Shown one piece after another: positions 12,883 to 58,895 of a stretch of DNA of 64,000 bases. Every line of letters starts with the position of its first letter. Position 1 is the stretch's first letter. Source of the stretch: Perca fluviatilis (taxonomy: Eukaryota > Chordata > Actinopteri > Perciformes > Percidae); assembly GCF_010015445.1 (NCBI RefSeq), contig NC_053116.1, forward strand, positions 29,660,285 through 29,724,284, read 5' to 3'. The notes below the pieces were generated by a model that did not search any database, was not told where the DNA came from, and saw only the letters and a list, made by a program, of their open reading frames with translations. Both the position numbers and the translations under genes were made by a program.

Positions 12883-13200
12883 GCAGAAGCCAGCAGGCAA
12901 GTGTTATTTACATAAACTTCTGGTGTACTTACAAATTTTACAATCCATCGTTTTATGAGTGCATAACCTATTTGTACTACTGTAGACGTTTGGTATCATT
13001 TCGGGCATTATTAGTGGGGTAATGTTAAGAGACACTTCGGATCCATTAGCCTCTGCGCTAAGCTATTCAGCTGATAACACTACGCTACGCTAACGCTCCC
13101 AATGTTCGACCCAGGTGAAAAAAGCTTCTGGGGGGGTGTTTGGCTCGAGATCATGGTGCAAAGGACCCTAGGGTGAAATTACTCCGAACCATCACTTTAA
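12256..13200. mobile_element. 945-bp foldback element
   Basis: Starts TTAAAGTGATGGTTCGGAGT and ends with its inverse; most of the element is one long imperfect palindrome (arms about 12256-12690 and 12740-13200). The right arm holds a (CAG)n run. A truncated second copy lies in mib2 intron 7 (45811-46230). Confidence 0.85.
12838..12880. repeat. (CAG)n trinucleotide repeat
   Basis: About 14 CAG units in the right arm of the foldback element; the left arm has only a few CTG/TTG units at the matching place, so the run expanded in one arm only. Confidence 0.95.
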
Positions 13201-13583
13201 TAAGACATGGGCTCCCCTGAAAACGTGATTTGTGAAATTTGGGGGGGGTCTCTAAAAATATTGACAATGTGTCATTTTGACGTGCAATTTCAGTTTTTTG
13301 TAATGTGATCATCGTGGATTATTATGTGTAAAACTGCAAAAATATCATTCATGCACGTCGGCGATTTGAACCTAATTCACTTCAATAAAGATAACTATAC
13401 ATGCTATTCGTGTTATGAGCATCGGCGTGGCGGCGCTGCGGTGCAAATTCAACTCATGTTAACCATAGACAGTATATAAGAAGATGTTAACTCAAATATT
13501 CGTAGAAAAAATATAAACGTTGGAGGCCATTAATCGGCGCGCAAAATCCTTGAAATCCATTCTGCAGTAAGCATCATATACCC

Positions 13584-13910
13584 ATGGCAAAAAGAAAACA
13601 AGGCAGTTTAATTAATTTTGGTTTTACTTAGAAATTGTGTAGCGATGATGTTAATAGCACGACTAATTCACCTGTTGCAAGCCCTGTTAGCACACCTCCC
13701 CCCGGGGTGACAACGCAAGAAGCTGAAGAAATAATGTCCTCTCTGGCTGAAGATGATCCTAACCCTCTTGCTCCTCTCTCCCGTTAAATTGGAAAAGCCA
13801 GCAGTGGAGAGACTGGAAGAGCCCATATAGCTACATGGCTGTTTGTTAAGGATAGAAGCTTGGGGTGCGTCGCTAAGGTGTAATCGAATGGAGGAATTCT
13901 GGTATTCTTC
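13584..13910 (+). pseudogene. Relic N-terminus of a hAT-like transposase/ZF protein
   Basis: Begins MAKRKQGSLINFGFT, then a stop, then SDDVNSTTNSPV, TTQEAEEIMSSLAEDD, and after a frameshift NWKSQQWRDW. The MAKRKQ-(S)-L-x-x-F start followed by an acidic linker is typical, from memory, of TTF-type zinc-finger hAT transposases. Stops and frameshifts make it non-functional. The family assignment is tentative. Confidence 0.45.
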
Positions 13911-13954
13911 GGTAGCCTGAGTAACTTTAACAGTTGTTCATGTGAAATCTCAAA

Positions 13955-14207
13955 CTGCGGTCAAGCCAGCCTCCACTTCAAAATGAGCGGTCAAACTAGC
14001 CACCCCTATATTTCGCGGTGCGCGTATACACTTGCTATTACGGTGAAACTAAAAACAGGGAATTTTCTGACGAAGGCAATTTCCCATTCATTTATTCTGT
14101 CTGCCTGTCTGTCTATCTGCCTGCCTGTCTGTCAGAAAGAAAGAAGGAAAGAAAGATTTTAGCACACCTCACAACCTCTGTGACAACTGCATGATATGCT
14201 GAATTCC
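13955..14207 (+). repeat. Left-end-like copy of the 18.5-kb element's terminal repeat
   Basis: Matches 18510-18757 (AAGCCAGCCTCCACTTCAAA..., CGCGGTGCGCGTATACACTT, CTGTCTGCCTG run) with small indels. It leads directly into the first satellite array. No inverted partner was found before 18.5 kb, so this looks like a one-ended or truncated copy. Confidence 0.85.
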
Positions 14208-15867
14208 AAAATAAGAGCCCCACCAAAACTCATATATTAGCTGTATTGTCTACACATTCAGAAAATCATAAAAAATAAAAGTCCTAGCTTCCACAGACCA
14301 ATTTCACCTCAGATGGAGAGGACACCTTCTCAAGGTGTGATCTACAATGTTTCAGGACATTCTGATGTTGTTTTCCAAAATAAGAGCCCCCCAAAGCTCA
14401 AATATTAGCTGTTTTGTCTACACATTAAGAAAATCATAAAAATAAAAGTCCTAGCTTCCACAGACCAATTTCACATCAGATGGAGAGGACACCTTCTCAA
14501 GGTGTCAACTACAATGTTTCAGGACATTCTGATGTTGTTTTCCAAAATAAGAGCCCCCCAAAACTCATATAGCTGTTTTGTCCATACATTCAGAAAATCA
14601 TAAAAATAAAAGTCCTAGCTTCCACAGACCACTTTCACATCAGATGGAGAGGACACCTTCTCAAGGTGTGATCTACAATGTTTCAAGACATTCTGATGTT
14701 GTTTTCCAAAATAAGAGCCCCCCAAAACTCATATATACGCTATTTTGTCTACACATTCAGAAAGTTATAAATATAAAAGTCCTAGCTTCCACAGACCAAT
14801 TTCACCTCAGATGGAGAGGACTCCTTCTCAATGTGTGATCTACAATGTTTCAGGACATTCTGATGTTGTTTTCCAAAAATAAGAGCCCCCCCAAAACTCA
14901 TATATAGCTGTTTTGTCTACACATTAAGAAAATCATAAAAATAAAAGTCCTAGCTTCCACAGACCAATTTCACATCAGATGGAGAGGACACCTTCTCAAG
15001 GTGTCAACTACAATGTTTCAGGACATTCTGATGTTGTTTTCCAAAATAAGAGCCCCCCAAAAACTCATATAGCTGTTTTGTCCATACATTCAGAAAATCA
15101 TAAAAATAAAAGTCCTAGCTTCCACAGACCACTTTCACATCAGATGGAGAGGACACCTTCTCAAGGTGTGATCTACAATGTTTCAAGACATTCTGATGTT
15201 GTTTTCCAAAATAAGAGCCCCCCAAAACTCATATATACGCTATTTTGTCTACACATTCAGAAAGTTATAAATATAAAAGTCCTAGCTTCCACAGACCAAT
15301 TTCACCTCAGATGGAGAGGACTCCTTCTCAATGTGTGATCTACAATGTTTCAGGACATTCTGATGTTGTTTTCCAAAATAAGAGCCCCCCAAAACTCATA
15401 TATACGCTGTTTTGTCTACACATTCAGAAAGTTATAAAAATAAAAGTCCTAGCTTCCACAGACCAATTTCACCTCAGATGGAGAGGACTCCTTCTCAATG
15501 TGTGATCTACAATGTTTCAGGACATTCTGATGTTGTTTTCCAAAATAAGAGCCCCCCAAAGCTCAAATATTAGCTGTTTTGTCTACACATTAAGAAAATC
15601 ATAAAAATAAAAGTCCTAGCTTCCACAGACCAATTTCACCTCAGATGGAGAGGACACCTTCTCAAGGTGTCAACTACAATGTTTCAGGACATTCTGATGT
15701 TGTTTTCCAAAATAAGAGCCCCCCAAAACTCATATAGCTGTTTTGTCCATACATTCAGAAAATCATAAAAATAAAAGTCCTAGCTTCCACAGACCAATTT
15801 CACATCAGATGGAGAGGACACCTTCTCAAGGTGTGATCTACAATGTTTCAAGACATTCTGATGTTGA
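14208..15867 (+). repeat. ~166-bp satellite array 1, ten copies
   Basis: Ten occurrences of AGATGGAGAGGA spaced 162-169 bp; each unit contains CCTAGCTTCCACAGACC, AAAATAAGAGCCCC and GACATTCTGATGTTGTTTTC. A ~499-bp block (three units) is repeated almost exactly, e.g. 14578-14838 reappears 499 bp downstream, so the array also has a higher-order period. ORFs across it are repeat artefacts. Confidence 0.95.
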
Positions 15868-16099
15868 CAGCCTAGTACAAGTCAGAAACACACTGAGTTC
15901 AGTCCTTGCTCAACCAATATGTATCTTTTGAATAACATTGATCCATGAGATAATATGCATTATTTGAATGTAGTGAATTTCAATGTGACACTGCTCTTTG
16001 GGAGATGAAATTGTCTGACTGCATTGTAAAGTGAGCATTCTTCAGCACCAACAGTAAGTTCCCAGGAAACAGTCTGTGCCTGAATAGGGTGACAAACAG

Positions 16100-16398
16100 T
16101 TCATCATTAGCTTACTTTTGAGGCTCTGGACCTTCTTGAGCAGCTTTGCTCTGTCAAGCACCAAAAGACTTTCTGAAATACTTTAAGTATACTCAAGCTT
16201 CTTGGAATACTCAAGTTTGAGAGCGTAGATCAATCCCATCAACAGCACACATGCCTTGGTTCGGTTTCCACACACGTTCAGCACTTTGTTTCCCTCCATC
16301 GCAATCAACACATCTTCTGTATGCTCCTTGGCTGCAGGATTATGGATCACAAGCACTTTCATGGTTTAGTCCATGTTGTCCTCATTTTCATCCTCCAT
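16100..16398 (-). pseudogene. Fragment of uncharacterised teleost multi-copy protein family (C-terminal exon)
   Basis: A 59-codon ORF (16362 to 16183) reads MKVLVIHNP, IAMEGNKVLNVCGNRTKAC and LMGLIYALKLEYSKKLEYT, then a stop, and after it KLLKKVQSLKSKLMM in frame. From memory this resembles the C-terminal part of abundant, uncharacterised teleost proteins (GLIYALNLSYP-like core). Upstream MEDENEDNMD is separated by a stop. Stops show it is broken. No function is known to me. Confidence 0.4.
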
Positions 16399-16812
16399 GT
16401 TAAAAAAAGAAACAAAAATATGCACTTTTAAGTTAAGGACAATAACAAGATACTATCCCAATACATTTATTGATCATGTTTTCTTGGTTAAGCCAAATCA
16501 ACCCAAGTAGAGTTTGTTTTTAATAATCAGCACCTCAATACAATTCAGTGACAAATTAAAACTGTGACTTTATTGCCTATTTCTCACCTCAAATGTTTTT
16601 AAAACCCTATTTTAGTAACTGATTAGCAGTAATGTGAGAAAGTTTGCATAAAGTATGTTGGTTTAAAAACCTGCATTATTAATATAACCAATTTACATTA
16701 TGATTTTAATTGTGGATAGACCTCCTGCCTCATTACAAACTAAACTTACATTAGAAGGGGTGGCATGTCTGTCCCATAATGGTGGCTGTGCCAAGTATCC
16801 ACAGTTTCTATG

Positions 16813-16814
<2 letters not shown>

Positions 16815-16880
<66 letters not shown>
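16815..16880. repeat. (TA)n(TG)n microsatellite
   Basis: About 24 AT units followed by about 8 GT units. Confidence 0.95.
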
Positions 16881-16959
16881 TATCAGAAATTAAACAATTG
16901 TATCAGGGCAATCCTATGTGTAACCATGTGATACCTTGAATTGATCGATCATTTAATAA

Positions 16960-17045
16960 CATACCTAGCAATCTTGGATGAGATCTTCTTGATGTTCCCC
17001 AAGGTACTCAATGAGGCGACAAACAACTGCATCCCTTTTTCTCTC
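16960..17045 (-). pseudogene. Possible second fragment of the same uncharacterised family
   Basis: Minus-strand frame reads RERKRDAVVCRLIEYLGEHQEDLIQ before a stop at 16976. Placed upstream of the 16.1-16.4 kb fragment in the same orientation, it may be the preceding exon. Too short for certainty. Confidence 0.25.
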
Positions 17046-17120
17046 TCGACACATTGGGACTGTGAATAGATGCATTTAGTGATTGACATATTTCTACAAA
17101 TTCTTTACACTTATTAAAAA

Positions 17121-17124
<4 letters not shown>

Positions 17125-17203
<79 letters not shown>
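17125..17203. repeat. (TA)n microsatellite
   Basis: About 38 AT units directly abutting the Tc1-type MITE, whose target dinucleotide is TA. Confidence 0.95.
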
Positions 17204-17207
<4 letters not shown>

Positions 17208-17732
17208 AGGCCAAAAGTTTGGACACACCTTCTCCTTCAATGTGTTTCTTTATTTTCATGACTATTTACATTGTAGATTCTCACTGAAGGCATCAAAACT
17301 ATGAATGAACACATATGGAATTATGTACTTAACAAAAAAGTGTGAAATAACTGAAAACATGTCTTATATTTTAGATTCTTCAAAGTAGCCACCCTTTGCT
17401 TTTTTGATAACTCTGCAAACCCTTGGTGTTCTCTCAATGAGCTTCATGAGGTAGTCACCTGAAATGGTTTTACCTTCACAGGTGTGCTTTGTCAGGGTTA
17501 ATTAGTGGAATTATTTCCCTTAATAAAAAGCAAAGGGTGGCTACTTTGAAGAAATCTAAAAAATATAAGACAATGTTTTCAGTTATTTCACACTTTTTGT
17601 TAAGTACATAATTCCACTATGTGTTCATTCATAGTACTGATGCCTTCAGTGAGAAATCTACAATGTAAATAGTCATGAAAATAAAAAGGAAAAGGCATTG
17701 AATGAGAAGGTGTAAACAAACTTTGGCCTATA

Positions 17733-17733
<1 letters not shown>
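17204..17733. mobile_element. Internally deleted Tc1-type MITE (~530 bp)
   Basis: Left end GTACAGGCCAAAAGTTTGGA and right end ...CTTTGGCCTATAC are inverted, with inverted similarity of more than 200 bp (ACATTGTAGATT, TCATTCATAG, AAGTGTGAAATAACTGAAAAC). TA borders both ends. It sits between a (TA)n and a (CA)n microsatellite (17735-17791). No transposase remains. Confidence 0.8.

Positions 17734-17734
<1 letters not shown>

Positions 17735-17791
<57 letters not shown>
17735..17791. repeat. (AC)n microsatellite
   Basis: About 28 AC units immediately after the Tc1-type MITE. Confidence 0.96.
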
Positions 17792-17794
<3 letters not shown>

Positions 17795-18756
17795 CATTTA
17801 CAGTGTATTTGTGTATTGTAGTTAGCGTATGCGTGTAACAGAGACTGACCGGTTGTTGCACTGCTCTCACAGTTGAGTTCACCCTTTTTTATCCACCCCT
17901 ATCTCAATTGTACTGCATATTAAATAACAAACGGATTTGGTAAGATGAAAGCTGAGTAAGCCAAACTTTATGTAGCTAAGGTTGGCCTAAAATATATTTT
18001 CTCAAAAGCAGGTAATGTCGGGGCTTATCAATACTATTAGGTAACCTTACTGTATCTATCCGGCTACCTAGCTAACGTTAGGTGACATTACCTGTAATGT
18101 TAGCTAACAGTTAGCTTACATTTAGAGCCTACATGGTTCAGCCGTGAAAGCAATAACGTTACATTGTGACACTGTCAAATGCCACGACAGGTAACGTTAG
18201 CTAGTTTGAAGTAACGTAACTAACATCTCTTCCAACAATCTCCACATTGCTACGTTTTAGTAACATTAGAAGCTAACGTTAGCCTTTCAACTCTGGCATT
18301 AGCTAGCTAGCTGGCACTCGGTAGCTTGCTAACTTTTAATGACAGACTGCCATTGAGTAACTTGTAAGCCAAATATACACTCTAAACCAACCATTAAATA
18401 CGTTTATTACACACAGCAACCTGTTAAAAAGGAATCTTACCTTAGCTAAACCGAACAGCTTGACTCCAGTGTCCCGCCAGTGAAACGATAGATCTTGGCC
18501 AAGAACCAACTGCAGTCAAGCCAGCCTCCACTTCAAAATGAGCGGTCAAACTAGCCACCCCTATATTTCGCGGTGCGCGTATACACTTGCTATTACGGTC
18601 AAAACCGTCAAGACCGTCAAAACTAAAAACAATTTAGCAATTTCCCATTCATTTATTCTGTCTGCCTGCCTGTCTGTCTGTCTGTCTGTCAGAAAGAGAG
18701 AAAGAAAGATTTTAGCACACATCACAACCTGTCATTGCATGATATGCTGAATTCCA

Positions 18757-19679
18757 AAATAAGAGCCCCCCCAAAACTCATATATACGCTGTTTTGTCTA
18801 CACATTCAGAAAATTATAAAAATAAAAGTCCTAGCTTCCACAGACCAATTTCACCTCAGATGGAGAGGACTCCTTCTCAATGTGTGATCTACAATGTTTC
18901 AGGACATTCTGATGTTGTTTTCCAAAATAAGAGCCCCCCAAAACTCATATATACGCTGTTTTGTCTACACATTCAGAAAGTTATAAAAATAAAAGTCCTA
19001 GCTTCCACAGACCAATTTCACCTCAGATGGAGAGGACTCCTTCTCAATGTGTGATCTACAATGTTTCAGGACATTCTGATGTTGTTTTCCAAAATAAGAG
19101 CCCCCAAAGCTCAAATATTAGCTGTTTTGTCTACACATTAAGAAAAAATCATAAAAAAAAAGTCCTAGCTTCCACAGACCAATTTCACATCAGATGGAGA
19201 GGACACCTTCTCAAGGTGTCAACTACAATGTTTCGGACATTCTGATGTTGTTTTCCAAAATAAGAGCCCCCAAAGCTCAAATATTAGCTGTTTTGTCTAC
19301 ACATTAAGAAAATCATAAAAATAAAAGTCCTAGCTTCCACAGACCAATTTCACATCAGATGGAGAGGACACCTTCTCAAGGTGTCAACTACAATGTTTCA
19401 GGACATTCTGATGTTGTTTTCCAAAATAAGAGCCCCCCAAAACTCATATATTAGCTGTTTTGTCCATACATTCAGAAAATCATAAAAATAAAAGTCCTAG
19501 CTTCCACAGACCAATTTCACATTAGATGGAGAGGACACCATCTCAAGGTGTCAACTACAATGTTTCAGGACATTCTGATGTTGTTTTCCAAAATAAGAGC
19601 CCCCCAAAACTCATATATACGCTGTTTTGTCTACACATTCAGAAAATCATAAAAATAATAGTCCTAGCTTCCACAGACA
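18757..19679 (+). repeat. ~166-bp satellite array 2, about 5.5 copies
   Basis: Same unit as array 1. The first unit is part of the left terminal repeat itself, so the array seems to have grown from the arm inward. The last unit is cut within CTTCCACAGAC by the Tc1 fragment. Confidence 0.93.
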
Positions 19680-20154
19680 CTGTGCGTGATTTGAGGCTAG
19701 GACGGAGGTTCACCTTCCAGCAGGACAATGACCCCAAACACACCTCAATCCAATATTAAATCTGTGGTCAGACTTAAAGATTGCTGTTCACAAGCGCAAA
19801 CCATCCAACTTGAAGGAGCTGGAGCAGTTTTGCAAGGAGGAATGGGATGATGTAGATGTGGCAAGCTCATAGAGACTTATCCAAAGCGACTTAGAGCTGT
19901 GATTCCCGCAAAAGGTGGCTCTACAAAGTATTGACTTTAGGGGGGTGAATAGTTATGCACATTGACTTTTTCTGTTTTTTATTTCTAAAAAATAATTTTA
20001 TGTATATTTTTCTCATTTCACTTCACCAACTTAGACTATTGTGTTTTGATTCATCACATAAAATTCAGATAAAAAAAACAACATTGAACTAAAGCCTGTA
20101 ATGTAACAAAATAGGTAAAAAGCCAAGGGGGGTGAATACTTTTGCAAGGCACTG
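19680..20154 (+). mobile_element. Tc1-like 3' fragment captured in the composite element
   Basis: Encodes [21 protein letters not shown] (stop soon after), then pieces KWQ-like HKRKPSNLKELEQFCKEEW with gaps, and ends in a Tc1 right terminus (GGTGAATACTTTTGCAAGGC ACTG, then TA at 20155). 5' truncated. It keeps the catalytic Asp of QQDND that the 33.4-kb copy has lost. Confidence 0.85.
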
Positions 20155-20333
20155 TACATGCAATACACCTTGCACAGTCACATTCTTGTCTAATTTTTGA
20201 ATGTGATGATACAGATGTACTAGTTTTGCTGCTATACTATTCAAGCAAAGGGATGTTTGGATCCTCAGCAGTGTTTATGCACTCGGGACATGGCCTTAAG
20301 GAAAGATTTGTCCCTAGCTGATCGCTCAGAAGC

Positions 20334-20690
20334 TTGGAGCAGTGCTTTGTGATTGTTTACCTGCATGACACGCCCTCACAGGTTGTAACACCACAAGCAG
20401 TTTGTACAGAATTGGGAAGGCCACTGCCCTCACTGAAGACCCATCTTTGTAAGTTACAGGCAATTACTAAATGTGGACTCTTTGGTAGCCTGGAAGAGGC
20501 TTTGCCTGTGGCAAGAAGGTATGCCCTCCTTCTGTATGGCCAAAAGAAAAAGTTGGTTGGACATCCAACCTGGATGTGCTGAGGTACAGATTAGCATCTA
20601 CCAGAGATTCGTCAGCAGCAAATCTACCCCCAACAGAAGATGCTTTCCAGCATGTCTTCATGCTTTCCAGCTTTCCAGAATGTCTTGATA
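20334..20690 (+). pseudogene. Broken ORF, uncharacterised teleost repeat-associated protein
   Basis: One frame reads GLFGSLEEALPVARRYALLLYGQKK and stops; the next frame continues LRYRLASTRDSSAAN and LPPTEDAFQHV, as if a frameshift split one protein. From memory, an LPPT(E/Q)xAxxxH motif after a LLY-basic segment occurs in many uncharacterised teleost proteins linked to repeats. Function unknown; non-functional here. Confidence 0.35.
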
Positions 20691-21180
20691 CTTACTGGGT
20701 CACACTATGGGGTCGTGTACTATAACCCTCAAGTGGAACTATTCTTTGATAACAGGGCGTTTCCTTTTAAAGTGAATCCAACATCATATGTAATTAGTCT
20801 CATATTTGACATTTTGACAGGCTTTTATTTTGAAACTACACATCAGAATGTCTTGATACTTAATGGGTCACACCAAGGGGTAGTGTACTATAACCCTCAA
20901 GTGGAAATAGTCTGTGATAACGGGGCGCTTCCTTTTAAATTGAATCCAAAATCATATGTTCTATGCCTCATATTTGAGACTTTGACAGGCTTTTATTTTG
21001 AAACTATACATCAGAATGTCTTGATACTTACTGGGTCAAACTATGGGGTTCGGTGTACTATAACCCTCAAGTGGAATTATTCTTTGATAACAGGGCGCTT
21101 CCTTTTAAAATTGAATCCAAAATCATATCTAATTTGTCTCATATTTGACTTTGACAGGCTTTTATTTTGAAACTGTAAAT
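20676..21180 (+). repeat. ~168-bp tandem repeat, three copies
   Basis: CAGAATGTCTTGATACTTA recurs at 20676, 20844 and 21012, spaced 168 bp; unit also contains ACTATAACCCTCAAGTGGAA and GACAGGCTTTTATTTTGAAA. The array ends exactly where the right terminal repeat begins at 21181 with CAGAATGTCCTGAAACATTG, which shares the CATCAGAATGTCYTGA junction. Confidence 0.92.
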
Positions 21181-21582
21181 CAGAATGTCCTGAAACATTG
21201 TAGATCACACATTGAGAAGGAGTCCTCTCCATCTGAGGTGAAATTGGTCTGTGGAAGCTAGGACTTTTATTTTTATAATTTTCTGAATGTGTAGACAAAA
21301 CAGCGTATATATGAGTTTTGGGGGGGCTCTTATTTTGGAATTCAGCATATCATGCAATGACAGGTTGTGATGTGTGCTAAAATCTTTCTTTCTCTCTTTC
21401 TGACAGACAGACAGACAGACAGGCAGGCAGACAGAATAAATGAATGGGAAATTGCTAAATTGTTTTTAGTTTTGACGGTCTTGACGGTTTTGACCGTAAT
21501 AGCAAGTGTATACGCGCACCGCGAAATATAGGGGTGGCTAGTTTGACCGCTCATTTTGAAGTGGAGGCTGGCTTGACTGCAG

Positions 21583-22499
21583 TAATCTCAAAGACAGCCT
21601 GATGCTTTGTTTATAGACTATTTGTGGCTGGCTGTTTGCTATTTGACCTATCTACTCCTGTCGATAAAGTATAATAGGGTAAATCCTTTAGTGCATACAC
21701 TTGTAGCTGTTATGTATCTTTGTAAAAGTCATTGTAAGTCGCAAGCGCACGACCCCCACCCCGCATGGAAAAAAAGTGGGCTCCCCCGAAGGCCACGGTA
21801 TAGCTCGAACACTGCAGTCCGGGGAGCTTGGAATCCCTTCCAGGCCCAAGCAGACAACAGACAGGTAAGCAGCAGACTGCTGCAAAATATAGCTACATCT
21901 CAGTATTTAAAAACCCTTTAAAAGCACTTGCCTACCTACCTAAAAGCCAGAGATGATCCCATGTGGCAGCCATAATGATACAGGTGCTTTATATAAGCTC
22001 AGCTAATGAGGGGGTTTGGTCTAGTTAAGGTGCGTTCAAGAACCGACAGGGTGCAAAGTTTACTGCACACACCACTACATAAGCAGCCGTGGCTGGCCTG
22101 GGTCCTCCCGTAACGTTAGCTGTTAGCTAACGCGTGTTAGCATGCTTGCGTTAGCACTAGTCGGGATCCCTTCCCCGGCTGTCTCAATTCTTTTTGCGAG
22201 TTACTAACTTGAGTACTCTATATTATTTAATGCGAGCACATGAATGTAGAAATGACTGAAAATGCCCATCCCTACTACGTTAGCTGTGATAGAAATTTAT
22301 GAAACTCAACGCTTAGCTAGCTACCTGTTAGGAGGAAATTAGCTAACCCTGCGTCCTTTTGGTTTGGGTTAGCTTGGGATCACACTGGGATCACTTCACC
22401 CGTCTGCAGTAAGGCTACATCTATGAGACAATTTCGAAATTTCCCTTCAGAACATGCTAAAAAAGTTGAATAATTAAAAACACATAAAAGCAATCTACA
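21583..22499. other. Intergenic, nothing firm
   Basis: Short ORFs only (up to 104 codons, no motif). Contains TAACGTTAGCTGTTAGCTAA-type motifs near 22111-22150 that commonly mark teleost MITE ends, but no matching pair was found. Confidence 0.5.
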
Positions 22500-58719
<36,220 letters not shown>

Positions 58720-58895
58720 GCTGCCTCTGCTGGGGCCTGGCCTGGGGGCTGAGCGCGACGGCCGGGGCCTGGCAGCACTGTCACTTCCGCTGCTTCTGCG
58801 CCTCCGGGGCTTCTGAGGGACGGAGCTGGCTCGTGCCGACAATATTGCAGGAAGGGACGGCACCAGGGGTATTTCCGGGAACAGATCAGGGGTGA
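58720..58895 (-). other. Open in-frame extension upstream of the mib2 ATG
   Basis: Between the acceptor (intron ends ...TTACCCCCAG) and the chosen ATG there are 176 bases without an in-frame stop. They read as a Pro/Ser/Arg-rich, low-complexity peptide with a [15 protein letters not shown] basic patch. Either this is 5' UTR, or it is part of a longer N-terminus starting in an exon further upstream. Human MIB2 is known to have longer N-terminal isoforms. I found no convincing upstream coding exon in 58.9-64 kb, which is mostly repeats. Confidence 0.6.

Larger units (their letters stand above)
18510..21582. mobile_element. 3.07-kb composite element with ~402-bp inverted ends
   Basis: Left arm 18510-18911 and right arm 21181-21582 are inverted copies with no mismatch seen by eye; both encode the identical 70-codon frame (18538-18750 plus, 21342-21554 minus). 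Ends are CTGCAGTCAAGCC. Inside: about 5.5 copies of the ~166-bp satellite, a Tc1 3' fragment (19680-20154), a broken ORF (20334-20690) and three copies of a different ~168-bp repeat. No transposase was recognised, so it is probably non-autonomous. The near-identity of the arms implies recent mobility or gene conversion. Confidence 0.8.

Noticed and set aside
14578..15505. Several overlapping ORFs (86-119 codons) with repeated peptide motifs
   Set aside because: They follow the 166-bp satellite unit; identical peptides recur in every copy and no protein-like features are present.
14208..15867. Regular direct repeats that might suggest a CRISPR array
   Set aside because: Units are ~166 bp with no unique spacers, and the context is vertebrate.
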